DNA of 64,000 nt from Ruminococcus flavefaciens 007c (GTDB taxonomy: Bacteria > Bacillota > Clostridia > Oscillospirales > Ruminococcaceae): contig NZ_ATAX01000008.1 of assembly GCF_000571935.1 (NCBI RefSeq), forward strand, positions 177,999 through 241,998, given 5' to 3'. The notes below the pieces were generated by a model. It made no database searches and had not been told where the DNA came from. It saw only the letters and a program-made list of their open reading frames with translations. Positions 43,400 to 50,665 of the stretch are shown piece by piece. Every line of letters starts with the position of its first letter. Position 1 is the stretch's first letter. The translations under genes were made by a program, and so were the position numbers.

Positions 43400-44153
43400 C
43401 GCTGACGTCACCTCCGAGAAGTGTAACCACATCTATTATCTTGTCAAAGAACTGCTTGCGGCTGTCGCCTCCGCGGTTTATCTCATTGAAAAGCTTGCCG
43501 TCCTTGATGAAAAGGACTCTTGTTGCGTAGCTTGCAGTGAACGAATCATGAGTTACCATCATTATTGTGGCATCATGCTCGTGATTGAGGTAGCTCAGAC
43601 GCTCGAGAAGGAGCTTTGCGGACTTGGAATCCAGAGCTCCTGTGGGCTCGTCGGCCAGTATCAACCTTGGAGCTGTTATTATAGCTCTTGCGGAAGCTAC
43701 TCTCTGCTTCTGACCGCCTGACATCTGGTAAGGGTACTTATTGAGCACATCTGTTATGCCCAGCTGTTCTGCAACTGTCTTTACAGACTTATCAATGTCT
43801 CTTGCTGAGTGCTTCTGTATGGACAATGCCAGAGCGATATTCTCATACGCGGTAAGGGTATCCATGAGGTTGAAGTCCTGGAAGATAAAGCCCAGCTTAT
43901 CTCTGCGGAACTTATTCAGCTCCTTGCCCTTGAGAGTAGTTATATCCGTATCCTCGAGGAAGATATGACCTGCTGTTACGCGGTCGATGGTGGAGATACA
44001 GTTCAGCAGAGTGGTCTTGCCGCTTCCGGAAGCGCCCATGATAGCGGTGAACTCTCCCTTTTCCACTGAGAAGGAGATGTCGTCAACAGCCTTGGTAAGA
44101 CTGGATTTGTTTCCGTAATATTTCTCAACATTCTGTAATTTAAGTAATGACAT
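43389..44153 (-). CDS. BceA-type ABC ATPase
   Basis: A 254-residue ATPase of the MacB/BceA group: Walker A GASGSGKTT, Q-loop GFIFQDFNLMD, signature MSGGQKQRV, Walker B LILADEPTGALDSK. It energises the permease encoded right after it (overlap 11 bases). Both are typical of peptide-antibiotic detoxification modules. It follows the small membrane protein gene by 12 bases. Confidence 0.95.
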   Translation of the reverse strand: MSLLKLQNVEKYYGNKSSLTKAVDDISFSVEKGEFTAIMGASGSGKTTLLNCISTIDRVTAGHIFLEDTDITTLKGKELNKFRRDKLGFIFQDFNLMDTLTAYENIALALSIQKHSARDIDKSVKTVAEQLGITDVLNKYPYQMSGGQKQRVASARAIITAPRLILADEPTGALDSKSAKLLLERLSYLNHEHDATIMMVTHDSFTASYATRVLFIKDGKLFNEINRGGDSRKQFFDKIIDVVTLLGGDVSDAL

Positions 44154-44165
44154 ATCTGTATCTCC

Positions 44166-44387
44166 TTATTCTGCAATTTTTGCTTTCTTTTTACTGCTCA
44201 TATACCATGCACAAAGGTAATATACTGCCAGGGTGCTCCAGAAAACAACATCTACCGTATTATTGCGCTGATGTGCGCCTGAAACTCCGCTGAATATCTC
44301 GTACAGCATAACACCGCTGACGGGGAATATGCAGATGCTGCTGACAATAAAAAGTATCCTGACGATTTTTGAAGTAAGCTTTTTCAT
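44166..44387 (-). CDS. Small two-span membrane protein of the Bce operon
   Basis: A 73-residue protein with two membrane segments (about 8-29 and 46-62) and a basic C-terminus (SSKKKAKIAE). The start at 44387 follows AAAGGAAA; the longer frame has no ribosome site. First gene of the transporter operon, downstream of a BceR-type operator. Not a recognised family; possibly an accessory subunit or a stress-membrane peptide. Confidence 0.7.
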   Translation of the reverse strand: MKKLTSKIVRILFIVSSICIFPVSGVMLYEIFSGVSGAHQRNNTVDVVFWSTLAVYYLCAWYMSSKKKAKIAE

Positions 44388-44444
44388 AAGATCATTTCCT
44401 TTCGGGAAGATTTTTCCGGGATTCTTTCCCGTTTCCATGATCTT

Positions 44445-44510
44445 ATTATACACCTGTCTGTATTACAGGTCGTGCTTTGAACATTACGCAACATTACAAT
44501 TTTGTAATGT
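44445..44510 (-). promoter_or_regulatory. BceR-type operator and -10 box upstream of the transporter operon
   Basis: A perfect inverted repeat ACATTACAA-TT-TTGTAATGT (44491-44510). It contains TTACA-N4-TGTAA, the form I recall for BceR-like regulators (TNACA-N4-TGTAA). Downstream on the minus strand a TATAAT (44445-44450) lacks a -35 box, fitting activation by the response regulator. A half copy (ACATTAC) lies at 44481. Confidence 0.7.
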
Positions 44511-44542
44511 ACGTCACATTATCATTGCCTGCACTGAAATAC

Positions 44543-44561
44543 GGGCGGATATTATCCGCCC
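44543..44561 (-). terminator. Hairpin after the kinase gene
   Basis: A perfect 8-bp stem GGGCGGAT/ATCCGCCC, loop of 3, right after the kinase stop. The T run is poor, so termination may be partial. Confidence 0.5.
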
Positions 44562-44571
44562 TTAAAAAGTA

Positions 44572-45591
44572 TTATCTATCCAGCTTATAGTATTCGTTCT
44601 TTGCAAAGGCTAAAGTGAATTCCGTAAAGCTTCCCTGCTCCGAAGCAGCGGTCACAATGTGTCCCAGCCTGTCGCAGAGGCTCTTTACTATATATAGTCC
44701 CATTCCGGTTGACTTGGCATAGGAACGCCCGTTTTCACCTGTAAAGCTCTTGTCGAACACTCTTGCCAGATCACTCTCGGGGATACCTATACCGTTATCA
44801 CGAAAATGCAGCAGTATCCTGTCGGGAAGCTCCTCTGCGGAGATCTTTATGACTGGTTCGCGGTCTGCGGAGATATATTTTATACTGTTCGCCATGAACT
44901 GGCCGAGTATGAATTCCAGCCACTTTCCGTCAGTCAGAACTGTGATGTCAAGCCCCTCCGTCTCGATGCAGGCTCCGCAGAGCTGGAGCGACTCGCGGTT
45001 CTTCAGCGCAACATTGCTCACGGCACGCTTCAGTGAGGTCTCCTTTATTATATAGTCCTTCTCCGCATTCTCGGAGCGGGCATAGTAAAGCACCTGATCG
45101 GTGTATCCGTCGATACGTTTCAGCTGCTCATTGAATTTCTCTCCCAGCTCGTCGCTGTGGTTATGCGCCATGAGCTGCAAACTCGCCACCGGAAGCTTTA
45201 CCTCATGCACCCACAGCTCTATGAAATCGCGGAAATCGGCAGAGCTGCGTTTGTACTCAGCCACATTCTCGCACATGGACTTATTTGCATCGCAGAGAGC
45301 GTCATAGGTTACCTGTCCGTCGTAGAAATCCGGTCTTTCGATCATTTCGTGGATGAGGTACTTCTTGTCAAGGCCTTCAAGATTATGCTTCAGTTCGGTG
45401 TAGAACTCCCTCTTCCTTAAAAATCCCACTGTCTCCTCAATAATTATGAACAGCAGGAATATGCTGTTCATGAATATTATAAGCTGACCGCTCACTCTGT
45501 AAGCAAACAGGAAAAGCAGCATAAGTCCAAGGGAAAGTGCTGCGATAAGGAAGAACCACAGTCTGTCCTTTAAATAATCTGTGATCTTCAT
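44572..45591 (-). CDS. Intramembrane-sensing histidine kinase (BceS-like)
   Basis: A 339-residue kinase with two closely spaced membrane segments (about 13-30 and 36-52) and almost no outside domain, the hallmark of BceS kinases that sense through their partner ABC transporter. The phosphorylation site is His129 in LWVHEVKLP. The ATP-binding domain shows FMANSIKYI (N box), FRDNGIGIPESD (G1) and STGMGLYIVKSL (G2). It overlaps the regulator gene by 4 bases (ATGA). It controls the BceAB transporter encoded next. Confidence 0.94.
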   Translation of the reverse strand: MKITDYLKDRLWFFLIAALSLGLMLLFLFAYRVSGQLIIFMNSIFLLFIIIEETVGFLRKREFYTELKHNLEGLDKKYLIHEMIERPDFYDGQVTYDALCDANKSMCENVAEYKRSSADFRDFIELWVHEVKLPVASLQLMAHNHSDELGEKFNEQLKRIDGYTDQVLYYARSENAEKDYIIKETSLKRAVSNVALKNRESLQLCGACIETEGLDITVLTDGKWLEFILGQFMANSIKYISADREPVIKISAEELPDRILLHFRDNGIGIPESDLARVFDKSFTGENGRSYAKSTGMGLYIVKSLCDRLGHIVTAASEQGSFTEFTLAFAKNEYYKLDR

Positions 45592-46250
45592 TTCAGTATA
45601 TACCCCTGTTTTTTTCTGGTCTCGATCGCGTCCTCACAGCCCAGCTCCGCAAGCTTTGAACGCAGGCGGCTTATATTCACCGTCAGGGCATTGTCGTTGA
45701 CGAATTCGTCATTGTCCCACAGCGCCGTCATAAGCTCGTCACGGGTAACAATGGAACCCTTTCTGTCAAGCATGAAACGGAATATTATCATCTCATTCTT
45801 CGTGAGAACCATTTCGCGGCTGCCGTCGGAAAGACTTCCCTTAGCGTCGTTCACCTGCAGGCCGTTATAGGTCTGCACAGATGCTGTCACCGCCGAACGC
45901 TTCAGCACAGCCGATATTCTCAGCAGGAGTATTGTGGGATTGTAAGGCTTTGTGATATAGTCGTCAGCTCCGTAGCTCATTGACAGCACCTCATCTGTCT
46001 CGGAGGTGCGGCTGGTGACCATGATAACGGGGGTATCGGTCTCCTTGCGGATCTCCTTCAGCAGCTGTTCTCCGTTAAGGTCGGGGATATTTATATCCAT
46101 AAGGATAAGATCGGGCTTTGCTGCGAGTATTTTTGCCTTTGAGTCCGAAAAATCCGTAAGGCAATCCGCTTCATATCCCGAATTGTGCAGGAGCTCCGCA
46201 AGCTCATCACGGATAGATCTGTCGTCCTCCACTATATATATTTTACTCAT
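45588..46250 (-). CDS. OmpR-family response regulator (BceR-like)
   Basis: A 220-residue regulator: receiver domain (about 1-115; acidic pocket EDD at 8-10, phospho-acceptor Asp52, Lys in DDYITKPYNP) and winged-helix DNA-binding domain (about 125-220; DELMTALWDNDEFVNDNALTVNISRLRSKL). Partner of the overlapping kinase gene. Its probable target is the inverted repeat at 44491-44510 upstream of the transporter. Own promoter at 46295-46323, divergent from patatin. Confidence 0.95.
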   Translation of the reverse strand: MSKIYIVEDDRSIRDELAELLHNSGYEADCLTDFSDSKAKILAAKPDLILMDINIPDLNGEQLLKEIRKETDTPVIMVTSRTSETDEVLSMSYGADDYITKPYNPTILLLRISAVLKRSAVTASVQTYNGLQVNDAKGSLSDGSREMVLTKNEMIIFRFMLDRKGSIVTRDELMTALWDNDEFVNDNALTVNISRLRSKLAELGCEDAIETRKKQGYILK

Positions 46251-46294
46251 AATTCACCTCTTGAAAGATATGTCCGCACGTAAATGCACCTATG

Positions 46295-46323
46295 ATTATA
46301 ACATAAAAGGTCGGATAATACAA
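46295..46323 (-). promoter_or_regulatory. Sigma-A promoter of the Bce regulator-kinase genes
   Basis: Minus strand TTGTAT, 17-base spacer, TATAAT. Confidence 0.75.
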
Positions 46324-46330
46324 CATCTGC

Positions 46331-46359
46331 TTGATTTTTCATGCGGTATACTATATAAT
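46331..46359 (+). promoter_or_regulatory. Sigma-A promoter of the patatin gene
   Basis: TTGATT, 17-base spacer, TATAAT; predicted RNA start near 46366. Confidence 0.75.
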
Positions 46360-46363
46360 ATAT

Positions 46364-46384
46364 ATAATGACCTATGGTCATTAT
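46364..46384 (+). promoter_or_regulatory. Palindrome at the patatin transcription start
   Basis: A perfect inverted repeat ATAATGACC-TAT-GGTCATTAT that covers the predicted RNA start. It could be an operator or a 5' mRNA hairpin. Confidence 0.5.
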
Positions 46385-46420
46385 TGAAATTAATACATCA
46401 TTGTACAACAGGAGCTAATA

Positions 46421-47329
46421 ATGAAAAAAATACAGGTATATTCGGGAATAAGAAGTCTCCCCTCGGGAAGGGCTTCGGACATTGTCACAGAAGGCTGCAT
46501 GGTACTGGAGGGAGGTGCCTTCCGAGGAGTATACACCTCGGGAGTTCTTGACGCTCTCATGGAAGCAGGTATAAATATGCGCTGCACTGTGGGAGTTTCC
46601 GCAGGCGCTCTCAACGGAGTGAACTACGTTTCGGGACAGATAGGCCGCTCGGCAAAGATAAACCTCCGCTACCGCCACGACAGCCGATATGTGGGCGCAA
46701 AGGCTCTGCGGAAGAACAAGGGCATAATAGGCTTTGATTTTGTATTCGGCGACATGAAAAACGTGCCGCCTCTTGACAAAAACAGGTTCATGGACAGCTC
46801 AAGGCAGTTCTACATAGTCGTTACAGATCTCACTACGGGAAAAACCATGTATATTGAAAAGAATTCGGGTATACCGCCTCTCCGTGCAGTCCGCGCCTCG
46901 GCTTCCATGCCCTTTGTATCAAAGCCCGTCATGATAAACGGAGTACCCTGCCTTGACGGCGGATGCAGCTGCAAGATCCCCTATCAGTTCGCCATTGACA
47001 AGGGCTTTGAAAAGATAATCGTAGTCAAGACACGCTATGAAGGCTTCCGCAAGAAGGTCAGCAGCAGACAGCTCCGTGCGGAGAATATAGTCTACCGCAA
47101 TTATCCCGGATTTGCCGCTTCTCTTATAAACAGCAACGCCGATTATAACAGACAGTGCGACGAGCTGGAGAAGCTTGCTGCGGAGGGAAGGATATTCCTT
47201 ATAACCCCTTCCGAAGCCATAGACATCAGCCGTCTTGAGGGCGATATGGAAAAGCTGGGACATCTCTACCATATGGGATACAAAGATGCCAAAAGAAGCC
47301 TCGGGAAGCTCCGTCAGTACCTGAAATAA
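46421..47329 (+). CDS. Patatin-like phospholipase
   Basis: A 302-residue serine hydrolase of the patatin/RssA type, expected to free fatty acids from lipids in the cytoplasm or at the membrane. The oxyanion loop LEGGAFRGVYTSG (29-41), nucleophile elbow GVSAG (Ser60) and catalytic Asp179 in LDGG are all present. No signal peptide. AGGAG precedes the ATG. Divergent from the Bce regulator genes; a functional link to envelope stress is possible only by position. Confidence 0.93.
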   Translation: MKKIQVYSGIRSLPSGRASDIVTEGCMVLEGGAFRGVYTSGVLDALMEAGINMRCTVGVSAGALNGVNYVSGQIGRSAKINLRYRHDSRYVGAKALRKNKGIIGFDFVFGDMKNVPPLDKNRFMDSSRQFYIVVTDLTTGKTMYIEKNSGIPPLRAVRASASMPFVSKPVMINGVPCLDGGCSCKIPYQFAIDKGFEKIIVVKTRYEGFRKKVSSRQLRAENIVYRNYPGFAASLINSNADYNRQCDELEKLAAEGRIFLITPSEAIDISRLEGDMEKLGHLYHMGYKDAKRSLGKLRQYLK

Positions 47330-47426
47330 CAAATTCTTGCAGAGCACCGTCTGCGCTGATCTCCACGCCTTCGCGTTATATCAGCATATATCACCGTTAT
47401 GTAATCTAATGTAATAAATTATTTAC

Positions 47427-47455
47427 TTGACATATTTTACTGTATGACTTATAAT
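47427..47455 (+). promoter_or_regulatory. Perfect-consensus sigma-A promoter of the zinc-ribbon gene
   Basis: TTGACA, 17-base spacer, TATAAT; predicted RNA start near 47462. Confidence 0.9.
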
Positions 47456-47470
47456 TAGTGTGTACTCAAC

Positions 47471-47511
47471 AACCGCTTAACAGCGGTTATTGCCCTGAAC
47501 TGCGTTCAGGG
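47471..47511 (+). promoter_or_regulatory. Two consecutive leader hairpins
   Basis: AACCGCT/AGCGGTT (47471-47488, loop of 4) and CCCTGAAC/GTTCAGGG (47493-47511, loop of 3) lie at the very 5' end of the predicted mRNA, without a T run. They may protect the RNA or regulate translation of the gene at 47571. Confidence 0.55.
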
Positions 47512-47570
47512 AGCAGACATTGATCAGTACAGAAATTACTCCCAGAATAATCAAATACAGGAGGGATACT

Positions 47571-49094
47571 ATGAAATGCAATAAATGCGGAAGCGAAATG
47601 ACAGATGACGCTCTGTTCTGCACCGAATGCGGAGCTCCGCTGGAGCATACTGAGACGGCTGACATATTTGTTGACGACGAGCCCACTTCCATACTGCCTC
47701 ACCTTGAAGAGGTCATTGCCGATAACGAAGAGGCACTGAGCCTTACTCAGGAACAGGCTGATATGCTCGGCGACGAGCCTGCAGAGATACTCAGCAGCGG
47801 CGCTGAGGATACTATCACTATCCCTGAACCTGTTGTCATACCCGAACCTTCCCCTATCCCCCCTGCGGAAACAAGCTTTGACAAGCCTTATGAGCCGCTT
47901 AATGAGGAACAGGTGCCAGAGGTCCCCGTGAACGGCGCTCCGGACAGCTTCAACGACAACAGCAGCACCATGAAGATACCCGTTCAGAACGAGCCGTTCA
48001 GCTCATATAATGCACACGCAAACCAGTTCCCTTCAAACGAGGCTCCTCAGCCCGATACGGGAGCTGTTCCCTATCAGAAACCGCCTGTACAGACTCAGCA
48101 GACTATGGTGCCTCCTCAGCAGGAGCCCGCAGCCCCTGCACCTATGCCCGTTCAGAACGAAAGCAAGCCCAAGGCACGTGCAAAGGTAGGCGGCGGACGC
48201 ATCTTCGGAGCTTCACTGGTAACAATATTTACCATGCTGTTCCTGCTTCTGTTCAGTCTGATACTCGCAGTCAAGATCGGAGCAAACGGCAGCATTATCA
48301 GAAAAAGGTTTGAAAAGCTCAATGCAGACGCAACCCTTACTGCCGAGTTCGACGGCAAGGAGATGTCAAAGACTCTCTATGACTCCATGGGCTTCAGAAC
48401 AGCCACCAGAGGCACAGCCGATGAGGCAAGCTTCAAGAACTACCTCCTTGACACGGATTTCCGCGAATATGCAGGCGGAGCAGCCGAGAAGTACCTGGAT
48501 TATATCATAGACGGCGAGGGCAAGGATCCCTCCGTAAGCTCCGAGGACTTCGTAAACGACTTCATCAAGGGCAATAAGGAAGCAGCTGCAAAGAACTTTG
48601 ATTATGAGTTCACGGATAACGACTACGACCTCATGCAGAAGAACCTGGACAAGGACAATTTCTCGGACACCATGAGCGTTAAGGAGTGGAGCAGAAAAGC
48701 AGGCTTTGATATGGACAAGCTCAGCTACGCTTTCTCATACATAACCATAGGAGTACTTGCTGCATTTTTCCTGCTCTTCCTTGTATGGACAGCAGCTGTC
48801 CTGAAAAAACGTGCAAGATACGTTACGGGATTTTTCGGTACCACCTTCACCGTTGTGGGATTTATAGTATTCCTTGCGGGACTGGTACTCATCGTAGGCT
48901 CTGCGGTGGCATTCACATTCACAAATAATGTATGCTTCTATCTTACAGAGCACCTGCTTCTTCCCCTTTCTCTCCTCCTCCTTATGATCGGAGGCGTCGA
49001 GCTCATTTTCGGATTTATTTTCAGAAAGACCAAGAAGAGACTGAAGAAGAAGGAAAAAAAGGCTGCTGCGGCAGCTGCACAGGCTATACAGTAA
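47571..49094 (+). CDS. Zinc-ribbon membrane protein of unknown function
   Basis: A 507-residue protein. Residues 1-22 form a zinc ribbon (CNKCGS...FCTECG). A Glu/Pro/Gln-rich disordered segment (about 25-200) leads to a membrane segment (about 218-240), a soluble region (about 245-395), three further membrane segments (about 398-420, 432-455, 465-482) and a Lys/Ala-rich tail. Start at 47571 is chosen because GGAGGG precedes it; the frame is open upstream. Such zinc-ribbon plus disordered plus membrane proteins are common in Ruminococcaceae but unexplained. Driven by a consensus promoter. Confidence 0.8.
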   Translation: MKCNKCGSEMTDDALFCTECGAPLEHTETADIFVDDEPTSILPHLEEVIADNEEALSLTQEQADMLGDEPAEILSSGAEDTITIPEPVVIPEPSPIPPAETSFDKPYEPLNEEQVPEVPVNGAPDSFNDNSSTMKIPVQNEPFSSYNAHANQFPSNEAPQPDTGAVPYQKPPVQTQQTMVPPQQEPAAPAPMPVQNESKPKARAKVGGGRIFGASLVTIFTMLFLLLFSLILAVKIGANGSIIRKRFEKLNADATLTAEFDGKEMSKTLYDSMGFRTATRGTADEASFKNYLLDTDFREYAGGAAEKYLDYIIDGEGKDPSVSSEDFVNDFIKGNKEAAAKNFDYEFTDNDYDLMQKNLDKDNFSDTMSVKEWSRKAGFDMDKLSYAFSYITIGVLAAFFLLFLVWTAAVLKKRARYVTGFFGTTFTVVGFIVFLAGLVLIVGSAVAFTFTNNVCFYLTEHLLLPLSLLLLMIGGVELIFGFIFRKTKKRLKKKEKKAAAAAAQAIQ

Positions 49095-49115
49095 TGTAAG
49101 CCCGATATGAATAAC

Positions 49116-49152
49116 AAAGCCTGAAAGCTGTAAATACCGCTTTCAGGCTTTT
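49116..49152. terminator. Terminator between zinc-ribbon and LRR_5 genes
   Basis: A 13-bp stem (AAAGCCTGAAAGC and complement, loop of 10) with TTTTCTGTTATTTTT after it on the plus strand; it serves convergent genes. Confidence 0.85.
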
Positions 49153-49173
49153 CTGTTATTTTTCTGCCGTGCA

Positions 49174-50394
49174 TTATTTCTCTGCCGCAATGAATTCCTT
49201 AAGGGACATTTCTCCGTTTGCAGCGAGATAAGTATAATAGGAAAGTACTGTGGAAGCGTCGACGGAATCTATCCTGCCGTCGCCGTTTACGTCCTGCTCC
49301 GCAATATCCTTAGCGTCTGCAATTGCGCTCATTGTAGAGATCCTGGAGTACAGATCCATGATCTGTGAGGCATCGACGGAATCTATCCTGCCGTCGCCGT
49401 TGGAGTCTCCCAGGGGATTGAGCACCTCGAAATTGCAGCCCGTGTTCTCTGCCAGCTTCTCGGCTGTGGAGCCCTTGTAGCCGCATATTGTACCTGTATA
49501 GACAAAGCTGTAAATCACCCTGTCATTGTTTTCGTCTACCTCAGGACTACCGTTGGTTATAGAGCCTCCGTAAATCTCGCATTTCGGATTTACTATGACC
49601 ACCCTTTCCAGATCGGAGCAGCTGTTGAAGGCTTCAAGACCTATGCGCTTTATGTTCCCTGGAACAAGCACATCGTGTATACGGCTCTGTGCCCTGAAAG
49701 CGGCATTGCCCACAGAGCTGACATCATTTGGAAGCACCATTATCCACTGTGAAAAGTAGTTGGAATACAGCAGCGTATCCTTGTAAGATACAAAGGGGCC
49801 TCCGTTACTCTCAAGGGACTTCAGCCATTCCGTACCCTTGAAGGAAAGCTTGCTGAATTTGACGCTGTGCTCGGGGAAGTTTACTTCCTTCAGAGCAGTA
49901 CAGTCCATGAAAGCATAGTCTTCCACATTGTAGGTGCCGTAGGGCAGATCTACTCTCTCAAGAGAGGTACAGCCCTGAAAAGCATCATTGCGGATTATCA
50001 TACGATCAGGAACGTCATATTTCGGAAAGTTCAGCTCCCTGAGATTTACACAGTCTCTGAATCCGCTGACACAGTCGAACTCCTTCGGAAAGGTAACGGA
50101 TTCGATGAACTCATTGCCTTCAAAGGCGCAACTTTCTGCTCCGCGGACACTTTCACCGTTGACTCTTTCGGGGATTACCACATTCTTTTCAGTGCCGTTG
50201 TACTTCAGAACATACCAGAACCTGTCGTGTCGCACATAGGTAAAGTCACCCTCTGTGAGCTGCTCGGGATCGGCAAAAAAAGATTCCGTAGATCCCGTAT
50301 CTGCCGCAGTGCCGCTGACATGAACAGCTCCCGCGCAGGTGCCTGCCGAAACTGCTGCTGCAAGTATCGCGGTAAATACCCTCATTTTCTTCAT
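49174..50394 (-). CDS. LRR_5 repeat protein with dockerin of a distinct subtype
   Basis: A 406-residue secreted protein: signal peptide (about 1-31), LRR_5 repeats (about 55-300), the GYKGSTAEKLAEN element (about 313-325) and a C-terminal dockerin (about 335-395). Its two calcium loops are nearly identical (LGDSNGDGRIDSVDAS and QDVNGDGRIDSVDAS), unlike the other dockerins in this window, so it may bind a different cohesin. A short helical tail follows the dockerin. GGAGG precedes the ATG. Probable adhesin-like cellulosome part; no enzyme motif. Confidence 0.9.
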   Translation of the reverse strand: MKKMRVFTAILAAAVSAGTCAGAVHVSGTAADTGSTESFFADPEQLTEGDFTYVRHDRFWYVLKYNGTEKNVVIPERVNGESVRGAESCAFEGNEFIESVTFPKEFDCVSGFRDCVNLRELNFPKYDVPDRMIIRNDAFQGCTSLERVDLPYGTYNVEDYAFMDCTALKEVNFPEHSVKFSKLSFKGTEWLKSLESNGGPFVSYKDTLLYSNYFSQWIMVLPNDVSSVGNAAFRAQSRIHDVLVPGNIKRIGLEAFNSCSDLERVVIVNPKCEIYGGSITNGSPEVDENNDRVIYSFVYTGTICGYKGSTAEKLAENTGCNFEVLNPLGDSNGDGRIDSVDASQIMDLYSRISTMSAIADAKDIAEQDVNGDGRIDSVDASTVLSYYTYLAANGEMSLKEFIAAEK

Positions 50395-50573
50395 TATATT
50401 TCCTCCATTTTCTTTGATTCAACATCCTCCTGTTTTCAGATTTTTACCAAACAGTTTATCATTTCAAGGCTTTCCGCCTTCACTGACACATACGCAGCCA
50501 ATGAAAAAACGTTGCAGCGGATCATATATTTTTTTGTTTTAACATATTTTATATAAAAAATCGGCTTTGCCAC

Positions 50574-50602
50574 TCGACAAATCCGAAAAAAAGTGTTATA
50601 AT
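50574..50602 (+). promoter_or_regulatory. Promoter of metG
   Basis: TCGACA, 17-base spacer, TATAAT. Confidence 0.7.
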
Positions 50603-50665
50603 AATAGTTACCTATTTCTTTCATTCGGAAACAGGAATTTTTACACTCAGATTGGAGCGATTTTT

